NCBI GenBank assembly: GCA_037127315.1
Contig: JBBBDQ010001686.1
Span: forward strand, 1,866,001 to 1,930,000
Origin: Ascarosepion bandense
Taxonomy: Eukaryota; Mollusca; Cephalopoda; Sepiida; Sepiidae
Direction of reading: 5' to 3'
Length of the DNA: 64,000 bases
The translations under genes and the position numbers were made by a program. This document shows, in pieces, positions 11,318 to 20,198 of the stretch (position 1 is the stretch's first letter; the number at the start of each line of letters is the position of its first letter). The notes under the pieces are model-generated. The model did no database searches. It saw only the letters and a list, made by a program, of their open reading frames with translations, and had not been told where the DNA came from.

Positions 11318-11428
11318 GTTTAACAATTTTTAAACAACAATTTTTTATATAATTATTTTTGTTATATAACCGAGTCCTACTACTAAAATGTTCTGAGTTG
11401 CACGGGCAACGCCGGGCTATGATGCTTG
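11318..11428 (+). repeat. Duplicated Helitron-like 3' end
   Basis: Near copy of 10530-10641: both contain AACAATTTTTAAACAACAATTT, the TACTACTAAAATGTTCTGAGTTG block and GGGCAACGCCGGGCTA. This copy ends GATGCTTG where the other has GATGCTAG. Confidence 0.8.
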
Positions 11429-11458
11429 CTTATGGCGATATGATTATAAAAAAGATAC

Positions 11459-11493
<35 letters not shown>
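11429..11493 (+). repeat. LINE 3' terminus plus (GATA)n
   Basis: GGCGATATGATTATAAAAAA matches the very end of the Jockey-like LINE tails found elsewhere in the window; a GATA microsatellite follows at 11461-11493. Confidence 0.6.
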
Positions 11494-11494
<1 letters not shown>

Positions 11495-11730
11495 CCCGAC
11501 AGCTAATATCTCCAAGAATTTAAATGTAAAATCAATAGTCATCTCATATCTTACTAACCTGCATCCTCTCTTTCATTCTCATTTCTCCGTCTACACCACT
11601 CTCATCAGTATTCTCATCCTTCTCTTATCCTGACATCCCTATAGCCGGTCACTTTTTCTCATAACTTTTCTCCTATGTAAGCCCCTGCACAACAGTGGCA
11701 GTAAAATCACACTTTTTTAAGGTGGGACGG
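11494..11730 (+). pseudogene. Jockey-like LINE 3' fragment
   Basis: Matches the 3' part of the LINE copies at 19.94-20.37 and 48.15-48.84 kb: AATCTCCAAGAATTTAAATGTAAA, then a CT-rich stretch, then the GTAAGCCCCTGCACAACAGTGGCAGT-type terminal block. Only the last coding residues and the 3' untranslated part remain. Confidence 0.7.
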
Positions 11731-12384
11731 AACATATGATCCATCAGAAACTGGTCCTAGATATGACGGTAAACTACATCCGGTAGCAAGGCCTCTGATT
11801 GGGAAGTTGTGGGGAGCATGAAACCACCTCTTAATTGCTGTTGTTCCCAGGTTCACTCTGACCCAGAGTGGTAGCACCTGTTAGGGTTCCAGGTATAGGC
11901 AAATAGTTAACCCCCAAACAAGGGTCAATACACTATGAAAGTATAAAAATACTTTATAGATATATATACATATAAATATACTTTTATAGAAAAATACATT
12001 TTTGAAGGAAAAAAAATTAACAGCAATACATTTTTGAATACAAAACTGGAACAAAATCTTATTTTTAAAAAATAAAACAATTTTTTTCATCACAATCTGA
12101 CTAAATCAACTTTCTTACCATAACAGAACATTAAGAAAATACTTTAAAAGCCTACCTTTTGGCATTAAATAACCCACAGGGTTGTTGATATGCCGTTAAA
12201 CATAACTCAAACAAACCGTCAGAAACTTCTCATTCTACATAAGCAGACTCCGTTGTTCAACTCTTTGGGCAATCATCCTTGAGCATGAGTGAATAAATAG
12301 TCATACCACGCATTGCAACATCTTCATCAACAGTTGACAAGTTTTTATCCTGTTTGACGTCGTGGCACAAAATCATTGCTCTCG
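11731..12384. other. Intergenic, no gene recognised
   Basis: AT-rich. A segment at about 12160-12205 (GGCATTAAATAACCCAC ... GATATGCCGTTAAAC) is the reverse complement of sequence at 46.10-46.14 kb and resembles 19.70-19.73 kb, so it belongs to an unnamed dispersed repeat. Confidence 0.55.
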
Positions 12385-12712
12385 GCTTACGGCCTATCAC
12401 GTTGAATACACCGGTTATCGCTCGATCACCGAAGATAAGCAACGTTGAGCCTGCTCATTACTTAGATGGGTGACCGCTTGGGAATACCAGGTGCTGTAAG
12501 CGTATAGCGACGGATGTGCCTTGTGGTGCAGTGGATATTGGCTCGGAAGGAGAAATCGGTGAGCCGAGTTCGAATTCCAGTTGAATAACCTGCATTCATT
12601 TAAGCACTGGCACCCTTGGTAAAGGTTTTAATCCGTCCCTTCCTTCGAGTTATGGGTTAAATAACAGTGTAGGACTTAGGAACCCTGCCCTTAAAAAAAT
12701 CCCAATGAATCT
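12385..12712 (+). mobile_element. Composite 5S rRNA/tRNA-type SINE
   Basis: Positions 12385-12501 align along the length of 5S rRNA (GCTTACGGCC start, AGATGGGTGACCGCTTGGGA, CAGGTGCTGTAAGC end). A tRNA-derived SINE follows at 12515-12712 with TTGTGGTGCAGTGGATATTGGC and GAGTTCGAATTCCAG. Compared with the minus-strand copy at 2.28-2.62 kb, the linker is about 20 bases longer. The gypsy element inserted into its 3' end at TTGA (12712-12715). Confidence 0.75.
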
Positions 12713-12715
12713 TGA

Positions 12716-13138
12716 TGTAATATAACAATCTGGCCCCACCCGAGGAAGTGATGCAAGCGATGGTGTTTCCTGTCGGTGAAGGGAGCGGATGTCGTTTTGA
12801 CCTTATTTCCGACAGCGGCGGAAATGGCTACAGAGGCAAACAGATCAGGTGTCTCTTAGAATTACGTGGGCGTTGCGTGGGCGAGGCAAAACCGGAAGGA
12901 AAGTCCCGGTTCTAGAAGACTATATAAAGACCTCGACACACGGATTCGCCAGCAGAGAACGGCCAGTGGAAGCAAAGAAACACCACAGGCAAGACTACAC
13001 TCCCGTCAACCCATTCTATGTGCGCTCTTACTCTCCTGTTCTCTATTCCACACGGTTCGTCGTCATTAATAAAAATATAACCTTATATTTTTATATATGC
13101 GTGTTTGTTGTTTTGTCGTCGTACGGCGATATATAATA
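12716..13138 (+). repeat. 5' LTR of gypsy element
   Basis: Starts TGTAATATAAC and ends ATATAATA; the 3' LTR ends ATATAACA, so this copy has lost the usual terminal CA by one change. It contains a TATA box (TATATAAAG, 12921-12929) and an AATAAA polyadenylation signal (about 13068-13073). The two LTRs differ at about 12965, 13117 and 13137. Confidence 0.95.
12921..12929 (+). promoter_or_regulatory. LTR TATA box
   Basis: TATATAAAG within the 5' LTR, about 140 bases upstream of the AATAAA signal, as expected for U3-R promoter architecture. The same sequence is at 19373-19381 in the 3' LTR. Confidence 0.75.
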
Positions 13139-13147
13139 TACGCAAAT

Positions 13148-13161
13148 TGGTGCCCAGTGAC
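13148..13161 (+). other. Candidate primer-binding site
   Basis: TGGTGCCCAGTGAC lies 9 bases after the 5' LTR, where a tRNA 3' end (complement TGG) would prime minus-strand synthesis. I could not assign the tRNA species. Confidence 0.5.
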
Positions 13162-13387
13162 TTGCTGTTTTAAGACAACAACAACAACAAAACAGATAGA
13201 TACGAGCTTGGTTACCACGGCGACAATTGAAATTCAACGGAATTAAAACTACCAGATAGAAGACGAAAATAGAAAGCAACCGGACGACATCAACGAAAGG
13301 TAGGTAACTTTTGATTCGATCTTGTGTGTGTTCTGCTCTTGTTCATAAGTTTATAATAAGTGTAATTAAAAAAAAAAAAAAAAAAAA

Positions 13388-13921
13388 ATGGAACAGCATA
13401 CTTTTGCCGATTTTGTTCAAGGTCTGACCCTAGAATTGAGAAATGTGGCTTGTTCGGTGTCGAACACTTTAAGGGGAGAATCTTTTTTAAAAAATATACA
13501 GCCATTAGCATGCAAAGAAGATGGTGGTTATAGTGCTTGGTTGGAGGATATGGAGAGGTATTTTAAAGTTGTGCGCGTGGCAGAAGACAAGTGTCAGGCA
13601 GCTCTTCTCACAACAAGGGGAGCTGTTGGACACTATGTATATAGACTAATCTCTAATAACCCACAACTCACATGGAAGGAGTTAAAAACTTCTTTAAAGG
13701 AATATTACGGATTGGTTTTAGACCCCGACGCACGGTTAGTCGAATTAGTGAACATTAAGCAGGGTAGAACGGAGGGGGCGCAGGACTACATGCAGAGAGT
13801 AGTACGCCTAGCGGAGGGCGCATATGTTGGGGTTGACGGGCGGAATGAAGTTGTGACAAAACAAGTTCTAGGATTTTTCATAAAAGGTCTAAGGGATCGG
13901 GAAATAAAGATGGCAGTATGA
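13388..13921 (+). CDS. gag: gypsy Gag, N-terminal (capsid) part
   Basis: 177 codons from the first ATG after the primer-binding region. The product forms the element's particle. It has no zinc knuckle, but it carries the retrotransposon Gag-like region with AWLEDMERYFKVV (about residues 43-55), PQLTWKELKTSLKEYYG and the ARLVELVNIKQGRTEGAQDY stretch, which is typical of the Gag capsid domain of Ty3/gypsy elements. It ends with a TGA overlapping the ATG of the next frame (ATGA at 13918-13921). The rest of Gag continues in the -1 frame, so this is probably one Gag gene split by a small indel, although a programmed shift or reinitiation cannot be excluded. Confidence 0.88.
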   Translation: MEQHTFADFVQGLTLELRNVACSVSNTLRGESFLKNIQPLACKEDGGYSAWLEDMERYFKVVRVAEDKCQAALLTTRGAVGHYVYRLISNNPQLTWKELKTSLKEYYGLVLDPDARLVELVNIKQGRTEGAQDYMQRVVRLAEGAYVGVDGRNEVVTKQVLGFFIKGLRDREIKMAV

Positions 13922-14301
13922 AGGATGAGCCACAAACACTAGAGGCTGCCTATCAGAAAGCGTTATCTGAGTTGAGATGGAAAATTCGACTCGATGCAAA
14001 CTCTGAATACGAAGAGGAGCCTATGGAAATTTGCCACTCTCGGAGACGGGTACCGATAGAAGCCGTAAGCCCCGCTGAATCTAATACTAATAATAATAGG
14101 AATAAGAACAATAGAAAAGTTGGTAATAGGGGAACTAAATACAAGACTCGTGAGCGGGAGAGGAACGGGAGCGTTGTTAGGTGTTGGAATTGTGGGAAAG
14201 AAGGCCACATAGCGAAATTTTGTAGACGCGCCCCGGGAAACGGCAGAGGTCCGTTCGTGCGACGCCCAACGAACGGAACAAGACGGTACCAACGCACATA
14301 G
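13918..14301 (+). CDS. gag: gypsy Gag, C-terminal nucleocapsid part
   Basis: 127 codons opening with the ATG that overlaps the previous stop. Residues 1-25 (LEAAYQKALSELRWKI) are the usual end of the Gag capsid region, so the frame continues the upstream one. A basic Asn/Arg-rich stretch (residues 55-87) leads to one CCHC zinc knuckle, CWNCGKEGHIAKFC (residues 89-102), which binds the element's RNA. The tail is Arg/Gly-rich. It ends 8 bases before the pol ATG. The pol frame is also open upstream of that ATG, so Pol was probably expressed by a -1 shift from Gag. Confidence 0.88.
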   Translation: MKDEPQTLEAAYQKALSELRWKIRLDANSEYEEEPMEICHSRRRVPIEAVSPAESNTNNNRNKNNRKVGNRGTKYKTRERERNGSVVRCWNCGKEGHIAKFCRRAPGNGRGPFVRRPTNGTRRYQRT

Positions 14302-14309
14302 TTGGTAAT

Positions 14310-17300
14310 ATGGGCGCGCCAAATTCCATCTGTATTAGAATAGAACGTAGACCTTATAGGGCATTGGTAGATACGGGAGCAGAGGTATCGGTTATAAGCT
14401 GTAGGGTATTTAAAAAATTGCGACTGGGACTTGAACTGCAAAAGAGGGACATTAAACTTCGGACTGCGAATGGATCCCCGTTATACGTTGAAGGCCTTTG
14501 TCGTCTACAGGTCCAGATAGGAAGTAAGTCCATACCCCATGATTTTTTAGTCGTGAAAAATCTCAATAGAAACGTTATACTTGGCCGAGATTGGCTGATG
14601 CAGAACGGGGTGAGAATGTATTTCGATTTGGGGGCATTGAAGATTGGTGAAGAATACGTGGCATTAGAGGAGGTTGTTCATATTTCCTCTATTGTTAGGT
14701 TAGCTCAAAAAGTAACATTAAGACCTCAACACCTGCATGCTTGTCTGGGATTAACCAGGCTGAGAAATGGACGTGGCAAAGAATATGAAATCGAACAGCT
14801 GAGTAGTGGATATGTTAGCAACTTATGTGGTATATCAGTAGCCAACGCAGTTGTAAAAATGCCAAAGTCTCGTAAGTTTCAGTTGCTGATAATGAATAAC
14901 ACTAACCAGACAATCACTTTGAGACGGGGGTGTCCGCTGGCTAAATTGGAAAGGGCAGGTAATATTACTGAAATTACTATGCCCGATAAACAAAATAATA
15001 AAAGTCCTGATGTAGATTTGGAACAGGTACATGTACCGGAGGAATTCAAGCCTGAAATTAACAAATTGCTAAAAAGAAATAGGGACATGTTCGTTAGTGA
15101 CGACAAAAACCTGGGCAGAACCGATACTGTGGAGATGTGTATCGATACTGGAACGCATGAGCCCATAAGAAAACGCCCATATCGCACACCCCTCAAACAA
15201 AGAAAGACAATGGATTCAGCAATCGACGAAATGATGCAGGCAGGGGTAATTGAGAGATCCAATAGCCCGTGGGGTTTCCCAGTAGTTTTAGTAGAGAAGA
15301 AAGACGGTGGTAAGAGATTTTGTGTAGACTTTAGAGCACTTAATAAGATTACAAAGAAATATGCTCGACCTCTTCCTGTCATCGATGATATACTGGCATC
15401 ACTTGGTTCGGCAAGGTACTTTTCGAAGCTTGATTTAAAATCAGGGTACTGGCAAGTTAAGCTTCATGATGATGACAAAGAAAAAAGTGCATTCACCTGC
15501 CACAAGGGTCTGTTTCATTTTAATGTTATGCCATTTGGACTTGCAAACGCACCCGACATCTTCCAGGAATTAATGTCAGTTGTTTTACAGGGACAGGAAG
15601 ATTTTGCTCTGGCATATTTAGATGATATTCTGATATTTTCAAATACGGTGGAAGATCATTTAAAACATATAGACACAGTCTTGAGTAGTCTACGTAAGCA
15701 CAACCTTAAACTGAAGCCAGCTAAGTGTGAGTTCTTTAAGAAAGAGACCCAATACCTGGGGTTCAAGATAAGTGAAGAGGGAATACAACCAGACCTCAAC
15801 AAAGTCAAGGCTATAAAGTCAGTTTCTACTCCAACCACTGTTGGGCAAGTAAGAGCTTTTATTGGGATGACCTCATACTATCGCCGCTTTATTAGAAATT
15901 TCTCTGATATAGCCGAACCGCTGGTCAATTTGACAAGGAAATATGCACGATTCCAATGGGACGATGCTTGCCAAACCGCTTTCGATACACTAAAAACGAA
16001 GCTCGCGGAGATGGTAACACTAGCCTATCCCAACCCAAATAAGGCGTATAGGTTATATACTGACGCATCCGATCAATCGATTGGCGCATGCCTATCCCAG
16101 GTGGTGTACGATAAGGAAAATAGGAAGGATGTAGAAAAACCAATTTATTTATTGTCCCATAAATTAAGTGACACACAAACGAGGTGGTCAACTATAGAGA
16201 AAGAGGCTTATGCCATACACTATGCTCTTCAAAAACTGAATCACTACCTGCATGGCGCAACATTCACAATATACACTGATCATAGGCCCCTGGAGCACTT
16301 ACTTAACTCGCCCATACAAAATAAGAAGATACAGACTTGGGCTCTGAGCATGTCTGGCTACAATTGCAGCATACAGTATCTTAAGGGTAAGGATAATGTT
16401 TGCGCGGATCTCTTATCACGCGCTGTTGATGTGAACGAAGACCATATTGCTTCTCCAGTAGATATAGATGATAGAAATTACTTGGTTAGTGTTATAAACT
16501 CCAACCTAATGGAGCCGGAAGAATTAGCAGCCCATAAAAATGTCGGAAATTCATCAGAGGCACCCGAACGGCCCACATTGAAAGGAATAGACATAATCAG
16601 GGAGCAAGAATCAGACAAAAACATCTTAGACCTGAAGATTAGATTACGAAATGGTAGGGCTACCAAAGCAGAACAGAAGAGATATATAGTAATGGATGAG
16701 GTGGTGTACTATTTGTCTCAACCTGATGATGAACCCCTCATCAGGCTGTATGTACCATCTCACCTTAGAAAAAGGGTGCTAGTTCAATACCATGATGACA
16801 GTGGCCATATGGGGGTGGATAAGACATTCCACTCAATAAAACAAAAGTATTTCTGGCCTTGTTTACTTAGAGAAATAAATGATTTCGTAGGTAAATGTAT
16901 CCCGTGTCAGACAAGAAACCTAAAGAAGCAGCAACCCCCCATACAGGAATGTGACTTCCCTCCTTTTCCTTTCGCAAAGGTTGCTTTAGATGTCTCAGGA
17001 CCCTACCCAAAGACCCATTCAGGTAATCAATACATAGTTACATTCATAGATATGTACAGTGGTTGGCCAGAGGCATTTGCGGTTCCTAACAAGAAGGCAG
17101 AAACAGTGGTACATCTCTTAGTTGACGAAATCTTCCCCAGATTTGGGACACCACTTCAGCTTTTAACTGATAATGGACCAGAAAATGTCAACAGGGTAAT
17201 GAAAAAGACATTAGAAGACCTAAATGTACACCATGTGACAACTTCTTTTTATCACCCCCAGAGCAACGGTAAGGTTGAGAGGTTTCACAGAACAATGCAT

Positions 17301-17444
17301 GATGTTCTAGCAAAAAAAATCGGCAACAACGAACAGTCGTGGGATAGTTACATTAACCAAATGTTGGCGGCTATCCGGTTTCATGTGAGCGAAACCACTA
17401 AGTTTTCACCGTATTACTTGCTCTACAACAGGGATGTTATTTAG
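14310..17444 (+). CDS. pol: gypsy Pol: protease, RT, RNase H, integrase (stopped)
   Basis: 1044-codon frame. In order: aspartic protease with LVDTGAEVSVIS (DTG at residues 21-23); reverse transcriptase with FSKLDLKSGYWQV and the catalytic YLDD at 436-439; RNase H with YTDASDQSIGA (584-587) and YTDHRPLEHLL; integrase zinc finger H828-H832-C863-C866; and catalytic core D894, D954 and E990 (D-X35-E). All catalytic residues are present. The frame closes at a TAG (17442-17444) just after the integrase core, in YLLYNRDVI. The C-terminal domain continues in the same frame from 17445, so a single nonsense change separates them. It replicates and integrates the element. Confidence 0.95.
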   Translation: MGAPNSICIRIERRPYRALVDTGAEVSVISCRVFKKLRLGLELQKRDIKLRTANGSPLYVEGLCRLQVQIGSKSIPHDFLVVKNLNRNVILGRDWLMQNGVRMYFDLGALKIGEEYVALEEVVHISSIVRLAQKVTLRPQHLHACLGLTRLRNGRGKEYEIEQLSSGYVSNLCGISVANAVVKMPKSRKFQLLIMNNTNQTITLRRGCPLAKLERAGNITEITMPDKQNNKSPDVDLEQVHVPEEFKPEINKLLKRNRDMFVSDDKNLGRTDTVEMCIDTGTHEPIRKRPYRTPLKQRKTMDSAIDEMMQAGVIERSNSPWGFPVVLVEKKDGGKRFCVDFRALNKITKKYARPLPVIDDILASLGSARYFSKLDLKSGYWQVKLHDDDKEKSAFTCHKGLFHFNVMPFGLANAPDIFQELMSVVLQGQEDFALAYLDDILIFSNTVEDHLKHIDTVLSSLRKHNLKLKPAKCEFFKKETQYLGFKISEEGIQPDLNKVKAIKSVSTPTTVGQVRAFIGMTSYYRRFIRNFSDIAEPLVNLTRKYARFQWDDACQTAFDTLKTKLAEMVTLAYPNPNKAYRLYTDASDQSIGACLSQVVYDKENRKDVEKPIYLLSHKLSDTQTRWSTIEKEAYAIHYALQKLNHYLHGATFTIYTDHRPLEHLLNSPIQNKKIQTWALSMSGYNCSIQYLKGKDNVCADLLSRAVDVNEDHIASPVDIDDRNYLVSVINSNLMEPEELAAHKNVGNSSEAPERPTLKGIDIIREQESDKNILDLKIRLRNGRATKAEQKRYIVMDEVVYYLSQPDDEPLIRLYVPSHLRKRVLVQYHDDSGHMGVDKTFHSIKQKYFWPCLLREINDFVGKCIPCQTRNLKKQQPPIQECDFPPFPFAKVALDVSGPYPKTHSGNQYIVTFIDMYSGWPEAFAVPNKKAETVVHLLVDEIFPRFGTPLQLLTDNGPENVNRVMKKTLEDLNVHHVTTSFYHPQSNGKVERFHRTMHDVLAKKIGNNEQSWDSYINQMLAAIRFHVSETTKFSPYYLLYNRDVI

Positions 17445-18275
17445 CCCTTGGACAATATACTGAGGCCTCGTCGCATATATTATGGTGATGAGCATCACCA
17501 AATTGCACTACAGGAAATGCATCGTAGCTTCACTTTAGTTAGGAATAATATAAGAAAAGCGAGGAGAGCCGCGATAGATAAGTCGCGTGGTAAGACGAAA
17601 AATACAACTTTTGAGGTTGGTGATTTGGTGTACTATAAGAATCACCAAAAGAAAGGGAAGTTAGATGTGCGCTGGCGGCCATATTATGTGATCGTTGAAA
17701 AGACTGGCCCGGTCTCTTATAGAATTAGAGATCAGTTAACCGGCTCGGTCATTAAGACGCATGCTGAGCATCTTCGGGCAGCGTCCATTGATGAATGGAA
17801 AATCCCTACTTTCGATAGGCCGTTACGAAAGATTGTATTGGCTGCTCCAGTAGAATCCAGTGATTCGGATGACGAATCCGGAGCGGAACAGACCGACTTT
17901 CCAGTGCACAAAAATCGACACCAACGTGTGGAATCAGACGATGAGTCTGATGTTCCATTAATGGAGCGCCGCATCATGATGCGACGTAAAATGGCGAATA
18001 AAAACGTGTCAACTATTGATAGTGATGATAGAATCGGTGGTATAAATAATGTTTCATCCACGTTCGAGGATGATTGCTCAAAGTGTGAAACGTCTGGATC
18101 TACTCATGTAGATCAGGGTTTTTCTAGGGAATCACCTAGCAGCGAAGATGTCCAAATGAGGCAAACGTCTGTTGGGGCAAAAAGCACGGATAGACCTGCA
18201 GATTCCACAGTTGATCGGAACAAAAAGAAAGAACAACTGAAAAGTCTTGTAGACTTATTGGCTGATATGCTATAG
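17445..18275 (+). pseudogene. pol: gypsy integrase C-terminal domain, after nonsense codon
   Basis: Continuation of pol in the same frame after the TAG at 17442-17444. It begins PLDNILRPRRIYYG and contains an integrase C-terminal GPY/F-type module with FEVGDLVYYKN, VRWRPYYVIVEKTGPVSYRI and THAEHLRAA, which contacts DNA during integration. The last 150 residues are an acidic and Ser-rich tail (SSDSDDESG, VESDDESD) ending KSLVDLLADML; no chromodomain is apparent. It has no independent start with good context, so it is probably not made unless the stop is read through. Confidence 0.85.
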
Positions 18276-18813
18276 GATTGGGAAAGAAAGCAGTGGGAGG
18301 ATTAACGATAGTTTAAGTGAAATAGTTAGGTCACCTTCCTCATAGCAAAACATGCGGAAGATACAAACTAAGGAATTAAGAGTCACGGGTCCATTTTTTA
18401 GACTAAATTAAGATAGATGAAACCTCCAATCCTCCACAAGTAAATTGCATGCGGATTAACGTTGGAATCAGGGTAATTTTCTTCGTTTTCTATTGAACAT
18501 TTCTCGGTCAGACTATGAATGATATGTACTGCAGATAATGGCAGTTTTTCTGTGTTCAAACATAGTATGTTTGAAATTAAATTAAATTAAATTAAGTTAC
18601 ATGTGTAACAATAAACTCGAGCGGAAACACGCATGGTGTTGGTCAAAGGTCATTTACTCGATGTCAGTTTAGAAACTGGGGCGCGGTTACCGCCTATGAT
18701 CATATGGTCGTGCATCGAGGCGTCTACGCGTATGGACAGAGTCGAGAAAGGAAACGAACATTGAAAGTTACAGAAACTTAAAAAAAAAAAGAAAAAAAAA
18801 GAACAATGAAACA

Positions 18814-18942
18814 TCGAGCTGGGAGAACATTATCCTCTGTATAAGTCCCAAGTAATTCTATCATCACTTTTGTGGCAGTCTCACTCATTTTGACTTCCAA
18901 CACTGCGTCATGAAGCATACGCAAGAGATTCTGTGTTTTTGT
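18814..18942 (-). pseudogene. Antisense fragment resembling eIF3m
   Basis: Forty-three minus-strand codons read TKTQNLLRMLHDAVLE followed by SETATKVMIELLGTYTEDN. From knowledge of the family, this matches the PCI-region segment of translation initiation factor eIF3 subunit M, whose vertebrate form has a nearly identical KVM-ELLG-YTEDN motif preceded by an LLR-L helix. The match stops abruptly at LPAR: the next residues are Phe/Leu-rich from a poly-T tract instead of the expected DAHRC-type continuation. The minus-strand frame around it (18778-19095) has no other similarity I recognise. It is too short to be functional and lies antisense to the retrotransposon. Most likely it is a captured host gene fragment; chance resemblance is unlikely given the length of the match. 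Confidence 0.7.
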
Positions 18943-19145
18943 ACAGGAAAATTCCACAATGGACACGAACATTGTTGGGTTGCCGATGTAGGCTCCCCCA
19001 TATATTTTTTTTGTTGTTTTGTTTGTTTCGGCGTGCACATGTTTTGTTGTTTTGGCGTGCACATGTTTTGTACAATTGTCGGGATTGTGTGGCATGGGGG
19101 TGTGTGTGAGGGTGTTGCGCTTAAAATGTTCTTAGGTGAACATTT

Positions 19146-19167
19146 TGGAAAATGGGAGGGCGAGGAG
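19146..19167 (+). other. Polypurine tract
   Basis: Purine-rich stretch (GGAAAATGGGAGGGCGAGGA) directly abutting the TG of the 3' LTR, where plus-strand priming occurs. Confidence 0.7.
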
Positions 19168-19590
19168 TGTAATATAACAATCTGGCCCCACCCGAGGAAG
19201 TGATGCAAGCGATGGTGTTTCCTGTCGGTGAAGGGAGCGGATGTCGTTTTGACCTTATTTCCGACAGCGGCGGAAATGGCTACAGAGGCAAACAGATCAG
19301 GTGTCTCTTAGAATTACGTGGGCGTTGCGTGGGCGAGGCAAAACCGGAAGGAAAGTCCCGGTTCTAGAAGACTATATAAAGACCTCGACACACGGATTCG
19401 CCAGCAGAGAACGGCCAGTGGAAGCAGAGAAACACCACAGGCAAGACTACACTCCCGTCAACCCATTCTATGTGCGCTCTTACTCTCCTGTTCTCTATTC
19501 CACACGGTTCGTCGTCATTAATAAAAATATAACCTTATATTTTTATATATGCGTGTTTGTTGTTTTGTGGTCGTACGGCGATATATAACA
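19168..19590 (+). repeat. 3' LTR of gypsy element
   Basis: Same 423 bases as 12716-13138 with three substitutions. It ends ATATAACA and is followed by TTGA, the target duplication. Confidence 0.96.
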
Positions 19591-19765
19591 TTGATACTCT
19601 AAAAGAAAAAAGTATTCATAGACACGAAACTTATATAAAAAAAAACAATAGATTGTTGAAAGAGAAAGGTATTACCAGCAGAAATAAATAAAAATTTAGT
19701 TGGCAATAAATGACCCACCAAGGTTGATATGGCATAAAAAACAAAACAACCAAACCAAATCATTA

Positions 19766-19827
<62 letters not shown>

Positions 19828-19934
19828 TAACAAACAAGACCAAAAATTCTTCCGTTTTATTGATTGGGATATTTTCTTATACCCATATAGCAATTGCCAT
19901 CATGGTATTGAACAAATGAACTAGCTGACTGGTA
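19591..19934. repeat. Intergenic with (TC)n(TA)n microsatellite
   Basis: No gene recognised. Compound TC then TA repeat at 19767-19826. The 19700-19735 stretch (GGCAATAAATGACCCACCAA ... GATATGGC) resembles the dispersed repeat at 12.16 and 46.10 kb. Confidence 0.75.
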
Positions 19935-20160
19935 CCGCCCCCCCATTCATGAATTTGCTCGAGCTACAAGATTAGCAACTAGGTCCCACCCTTTTATTAT
20001 GAAACCAATAAACTGTAAACGCAAATTCTACTCCAGCAGCTTCTTTTCTCGCACTTCCCGCCTGTGGAATTCCCTTCTGTTTACTTGATTTCCTAACAGC
20101 TACAATCTTCAAGAATTCAAATGTAAAGTCAATAATCATCTCCTATCTCACTAACTTGTA

Positions 20161-20198
<38 letters not shown>

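Larger units (their letters stand above)
18276..19167 (+). other. Long gypsy 3' region between pol and 3' LTR
   Basis: About 890 bases with no sense-strand gene. It includes a poly-A-rich patch (18780-18802), an antisense segment resembling eIF3m (18814-18942) and a direct duplication of GGCGTGCACATGTTTTG (about 19031 and 19055). A purine-rich polypurine-tract candidate, GGAAAATGGGAGGGCGAGGA, lies just before the 3' LTR. No envelope-like frame is seen. Confidence 0.75.
12716..19590 (+). mobile_element. Ty3/gypsy LTR retrotransposon, near-complete
   Basis: A 6875-base element bounded by 423-base direct repeats and by a TTGA target duplication (12712-12715 and 19591-19594). Gene order is gag, protease, reverse transcriptase, RNase H, integrase, which is the Ty3/gypsy order. 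It copies itself through an RNA intermediate. The two LTRs differ at only three positions, so the insertion is recent. Lesions: gag is divided into two frames, and one stop codon lies in integrase at 17442-17444. An 890-base region between pol and the 3' LTR carries an unexpected antisense host-like segment. Confidence 0.95.

Noticed and set aside
10686..11352. Three overlapping frames of 200-220 codons
   Set aside because: All three frames and the opposite strand are open because the DNA is TTTC repeat; not coding.
12385..12501. A genuine 5S rRNA gene
   Set aside because: Many substitutions from 5S rRNA and direct fusion to a tRNA-type SINE; other copies have SINE bodies and target duplications.
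12849..13136. 95-codon frame repeated at 19301-19588
   Set aside because: It is the LTR read in one frame; present twice only because LTRs are direct repeats.
13953..14441. 162-codon minus-strand frame opposite gag
   Set aside because: Shadow of the real gag frame; no domain.
18910..19203. Plus-strand 97-codon frame as an envelope gene
   Set aside because: No signal peptide or membrane-fusion features; overlaps the antisense eIF3m-like segment and the LTR start.
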